64,000 nt of DNA, from the NCBI GenBank assembly GCA_024734555.1, contig JANPWX010019815.1, positions 1,938,359-2,002,358 on the forward strand. Direction: 5' to 3'. The stretch is from Trochalopteron elliotii (Eukaryota; Chordata; Aves; Passeriformes; Leiothrichidae). The notes under the pieces are model-generated. The model searched no databases, was not told the DNA's origin, and saw only the letters and a program-made list of their open reading frames with translations. The position numbers and the translations under genes are program-made. Of the stretch, positions 62,790 through 64,000 are shown one piece after another (within the stretch, counting starts at the first letter, position 1; each line of letters opens with the position of its first letter).

Positions 62790-63178
62790 GGTAAGAGAAT
62801 TACAAAAGAAAGACCTCATAAAGTCAGGGCTGCTCTGCTAAATTGCCAAAGTTAGCCTGTCACTTTTTCTAAATAATTTGCAAGTTCCCATGTGAAAACA
62901 ATCTTGGTACGAAAACTTGTTAGCATAACGAGTTTTTTAACCAGTTTTAAGGTTAAAAAATAAGTGCATCTGTGTACACAATAAGATCTGTTCCATGAGA
63001 ACCCATAAAGGAAAAATGTAAACCTGAATTTTAGCACATACACACAAATCACCTTCTGACCAGTAAATGAAGTAGCAAGAAAACTACCAATAGGTACTGC
63101 ACACGAAGTCTGTGAAAACTGTATAAAATAAGTTGTGAAAATAAAGAATTGACTTTTTCTGCATGAAAAGAATGGAGA
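62790..63178. other. Non-coding stretch between LTR and acrosin-like exon
   Basis: Nothing recognised except a perfect splice-donor match, CAG|GTAAGA, spanning the LTR edge at 62788-62796. Confidence 0.5.
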
Positions 63179-63410
63179 CTAGGCTAAGTTATAACAATAG
63201 TCAAGGTGTAGTTCTGGCATTGGCATTGTAGTGGGTGCTGGCGCTAGGTTCAGGCCATCTGGACCAAGATCCAGTTGTAGAAGTACTGAGTGAAGGTGGA
63301 GTCTCCAGGTAGTCTGGCTCTGCACAGCCTTTTCTCCAGCTGGCCATACCAACTTGCCAGAAGAAGTCTGTATGGTTATCTCTGCAGACAAGGATCCCCC
63401 CACTGTCACC
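63179..63410 (-). pseudogene. Acrosin-like serine protease, terminal exon, frameshifted
   Basis: On the minus strand a pyrimidine-rich acceptor (TCCTCTGCTCTGCTGCAG) at 63411-63428 is followed directly by GDSGGILVCRDN and FFWQVGMASWRKGCA. This is the active-site serine block and the following strand of a trypsin-fold (S1) protease. The intron just before GDSGG is typical of the family. GDSGGI replaces the usual GDSGGP. After GCA (about 63320) the frame must shift to read FTQYFYNWILVQM, the C-terminal helix. A second shift near 63255 is needed to reach a proline-rich tail (APAPTTMPMPE) ending in a stop at 63179. Helix and tail together point to acrosin, the sperm acrosomal protease. With two frameshifts it is probably a dead copy, unless they are assembly errors. 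Earlier exons would lie to the right, beyond the window. Confidence 0.75.
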
Positions 63411-63428
63411 CTGCAGCAGAGCAGAGGA

Positions 63429-64000
63429 TTAAGGTGGCATTGAGTACTTGCCAACAAACAGAACTCCAACTTAACTGCAGATATTTTCAGTAGTAAATAA
63501 CTTAGCTAATAGTTATTTTCTATTGCCACTATTTATCTACTATCTCATAAGGACTTGATGTCCTACAATAACACTCTGTTTTGGAAACATGGGTACAAAA
63601 ATGTGATAACAAACACTTTTTCTGTACCTGTTCAGGAAATTACTGTAGTGATGCTCTTCTATCAGAGCCATTCATATGAGTAATGAACTTAATCACAAAA
63701 CAGAAAGGATGTTTTAGTCATAGAAATAGAAAGCTGTACTTTTCTTCTTGAGAGAAAGGCAGGCTAGGGTTTGCACAGTTCATAAGGAAATAATTTTCCC
63801 TTCCTAGAAAGCAGTGTTGGATATGCATTGCAAAGTCAAATGAGAATGTTGTGTTGAAAATACATTATTTTCATGTTCTAATATTAATTATTCTCTTTGG
63901 GGCTTTGTTGCATAAAATTACTATGTGTCAGAATATATAATTTAAAAAATTAAATTGTGGGCAAAACCAAAATGTCTATACGTGTCAGTATGTCAGAAAG
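63429..64000. other. Non-coding end of the window
   Basis: If the acrosin-like copy is spliced, this would be its last intron. I looked on the minus strand for the preceding protease exon and did not see one. Confidence 0.4.

Noticed and set aside
1..64000. CRISPR arrays, operons, tRNA or rRNA genes
   Set aside because: No regularly spaced repeats, clustered co-directional genes or RNA gene signatures occur. The sequence is vertebrate in character.

Overview
This window looks like bird nuclear DNA, probably from a neoavian and possibly passerine genome. I infer this from the repeats: at least eight CR1 LINE pieces in both orientations, several solo LTRs of endogenous retroviruses including an ERVL-type LTR with a well-known avian head, and a decayed high-copy avian repeat. 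The DNA is A+T-rich, and no intact protein-coding gene is visible. Most open frames look like chance ORFs or frames inside repeats. There is no sign of prokaryotic organisation: no operons, ribosome binding sites, CRISPR, tRNA or rRNA genes.

Layout, left to right. 1-2.5 kb is featureless. A CTCCT tract runs into a 399-base assembly gap at 2.60-3.00 kb. A protein-like but unidentified patch lies at 3.3-3.6 kb. A CR1 3' end is at 6.0-6.6 kb. Two related solo LTRs are at 7.06-7.73 and 11.54-12.17 kb, with a CpG-bearing retroelement-like insert at 7.80-8.35 kb. CR1 fragments follow at 12.5 and 18.5-19.0 kb, with a G/T-rich tract near 17.9 kb. A 1.6 kb LTR-like element occupies 20.43-22.01 kb. A long decayed CR1 with ORF1 and ORF2 relics runs from about 25.1 to 28.17 kb and is split by a minus-strand LTR at 26.55-26.98 kb. 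A CR1 in reverse orientation covers 32.55-33.37 kb. Solo LTRs lie at 36.9-37.26 and 37.73-38.33 kb, a reverse CR1 at 43.4-44.0 kb, a decayed repeat ORF at 47.9-48.9 kb, and a second internally deleted CR1 in reverse orientation at 55.0-56.0 kb. A solo LTR with a complete-looking promoter is at 62.11-62.79 kb. The right end carries a broken terminal exon of an acrosin-like serine protease on the minus strand.

The most notable result is the pair of inverted CR1 copies 27 kb apart. They share about 400 bp at roughly 98-99% identity by hand count, while their flanks match at only about three quarters of positions. That pattern suggests gene conversion between the copies. Other points of interest are the promoter-bearing LTR with a perfect splice donor at its edge, the acrosin-like pseudogene exon, and the LTR nested in CR1. 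I found no new biological system. The genes do not work together in any pathway here; the window is a repeat-rich intergenic or intronic segment.
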